Shown: in pieces, positions 5,960-6,590 of the stretch
Position numbering within the stretch: position 1 is the first letter of the stretch
Layout of the letters: every line of letters starts with the position of its first letter
From: an uncultured Ignavibacteria bacterium
GTDB taxonomy: Bacteria; Bacteroidota; Ignavibacteria; Kapaibacteriales; UBA961
Reading direction: 5' to 3'
NCBI GenBank assembly: GCA_937868245.1
Contig: CALMMI010000493.1
Coordinates: 1 to 6,590 of the forward strand
DNA: 6,590 bases
The notes under the pieces: model-generated
What the model was told of the DNA's origin: nothing
What the model saw: only the letters and a program-made list of their open reading frames with translations
Databases searched by the model: none
Program-made: the position numbers and the translations under genes

Positions 5960-6590
5960 TGGATTTCTCCTTGTGTTCTTTGGTTCTAAATATCCAATTT
6001 TTTAATATTTCGTGATAGATTTCAATGCCGTCGGCAGTTATTGCGATTGCGCATATTGCAAGGGGCATACTGAATTTGAAGCGAAACTGGTCAAACGAAT
6101 AAAATTGTATGAATAGTATCGTCAGTGGAATCAAAAGTTGTAGTGCTACTGTGATTGAATCGAACCAATTCTGCCGGTGAACATAAATATAGGAAAACGC
6201 CCATATACCAATGTAGGCAAGCAGCACGTTCAAAACAAGCTCCAGCCAATCAGGAAATGAGTTGATATACTCACTTTTCAAAATCATTGAAATAATATTC
6301 GCATGAACGACTACACCATACATATCCGGTAATGTTCGCCCGGCAGGGCGTGGGTTTAACGGTGTAAAGAATATATCCTCTAGAGTTAACTGAGAGAGGG
6401 ACTCACCCATAAACCCAAGTAAGACTATCTTTCCATTCATCACACTCAGATTTGTAGAAGTATCCAAGCATTCGGCAGCATCGAATGTATAAAAGTGCTG
6501 GTAATTCCCTCGAAAATTTATGTGCTCTAAGGAATTACCTCTGCCAATGAATCTCGAGGTAGAGATACTATCGTACTTGTTCGCAATAGC
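5946..6590 (-). CDS. CHASE2-domain membrane protein lacking an effector domain (partial, N-terminus off the right edge)
   Basis: The frame is open from the right edge to TAA at 5946-5948, giving the last 214 residues. It shows the C-terminal half of CHASE2, an extracytoplasmic sensor domain: HINFRGNYQHFYTFDAAECL (fragment 23-42), NGKIVLLGFMGES (52-64), EDIFFTPL (71-78) and PDMYGVVVHANIISMIL (88-104). Three hydrophobic segments follow at about 117-137, 145-166 and 173-188, as is usual after CHASE2. Family members usually then carry a cyclase, histidine kinase, Ser/Thr kinase or GGDEF domain in the cytoplasm. Here only a short charged tail follows (ILKNWIFRTKEHKEKSNDEQ), so no output domain is present at this end. 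A TTG at 6465-6467 is not the start, because CHASE2 homology continues upstream of it. The gene overlaps the FecR-like gene by 14 bases. The signal sensed is unknown. Confidence 0.87.
   Translation of the reverse strand, partial: AIANKYDSISTSRFIGRGNSLEHINFRGNYQHFYTFDAAECLDTSTNLSVMNGKIVLLGFMGESLSQLTLEDIFFTPLNPRPAGRTLPDMYGVVVHANIISMILKSEYINSFPDWLELVLNVLLAYIGIWAFSYIYVHRQNWFDSITVALQLLIPLTILFIQFYSFDQFRFKFSMPLAICAIAITADGIEIYHEILKNWIFRTKEHKEKSNDEQ
5967..5972 (-). promoter_or_regulatory. Shine-Dalgarno site of the FecR-like gene
   Basis: AAGGAG on the minus strand lies 7 bases before the ATG at 5957-5959 and inside the end of the CHASE2 gene. It fixes the FecR start and is notably stronger than the sites before the SBBP and channel genes, where no such motif is visible. 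Confidence 0.85.

Noticed and set aside
5688..6005. Plus-strand frame of 105 residues with a hydrophobic end
   Set aside because: It is antisense to the signal peptide and N-terminus of the FecR-like gene, which explains the hydrophobic pattern.
6465..6467. TTG as a start for the CHASE2 gene
   Set aside because: The frame stays open to the right edge and carries further CHASE2 motifs (INFRGN) upstream, so this is an internal codon.

Overview
The window appears to come from a bacterium of the Bacteroidota/Chlorobi/Ignavibacteria/Kapabacteria (FCB) group. The evidence is a large secreted beta-propeller protein ending in a type IX secretion (T9SS) sorting domain, a promoter of the Bacteroidota form (TTTG, 20 bases, TAnnTTTG-like), mostly weak or absent Shine-Dalgarno sites, and a CHASE2 protein next to a FecR-like protein. 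The exact phylum cannot be settled from this sequence. Every gene I can support lies on the minus strand, so the window reads right to left in transcription order.

Upstream unit (right side, 6590 to about 4842): the C-terminal part of a CHASE2 sensor protein runs off the right edge. It ends soon after its third membrane segment, with no output domain. It overlaps by 14 bases a periplasmic FecR-like protein with a C-terminal TPR region, which has a good Shine-Dalgarno site inside the CHASE2 gene. A clear intrinsic terminator closes this unit at 4842-4870. The pair looks like an envelope-sensing module, with CHASE2 in the membrane facing outward and the FecR/TPR protein in the periplasm.

Intergenic region 4682-4909: this holds the terminator and, nearer the next gene, a Bacteroidota-style promoter at 4727-4758. 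I see no RNA gene or small CDS in it.

Downstream unit (4681 to the left edge): a 1309-residue secreted protein has a signal peptide, an N-terminal module typical of SBBP proteins, exactly seven SBBP repeats (enough for one closed seven-bladed propeller), several Ig/PKD-like domains and a T9SS type A sorting domain. Thirty bases after its stop, in the same frame, begins a six-transmembrane voltage-gated cation channel of the bacterial sodium/calcium channel type, cut by the left edge at the end of S6. It was read from its uninterrupted frame and has an unusual TGDDW selectivity filter and an apparently shortened S4 charge ladder.

The strongest candidate for something new is this channel, whose acidic filter suggests calcium selectivity, together with its close linkage to a T9SS-exported adhesin-like or structural protein. 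The second is the CHASE2 protein with no effector domain, translationally coupled to FecR/TPR.
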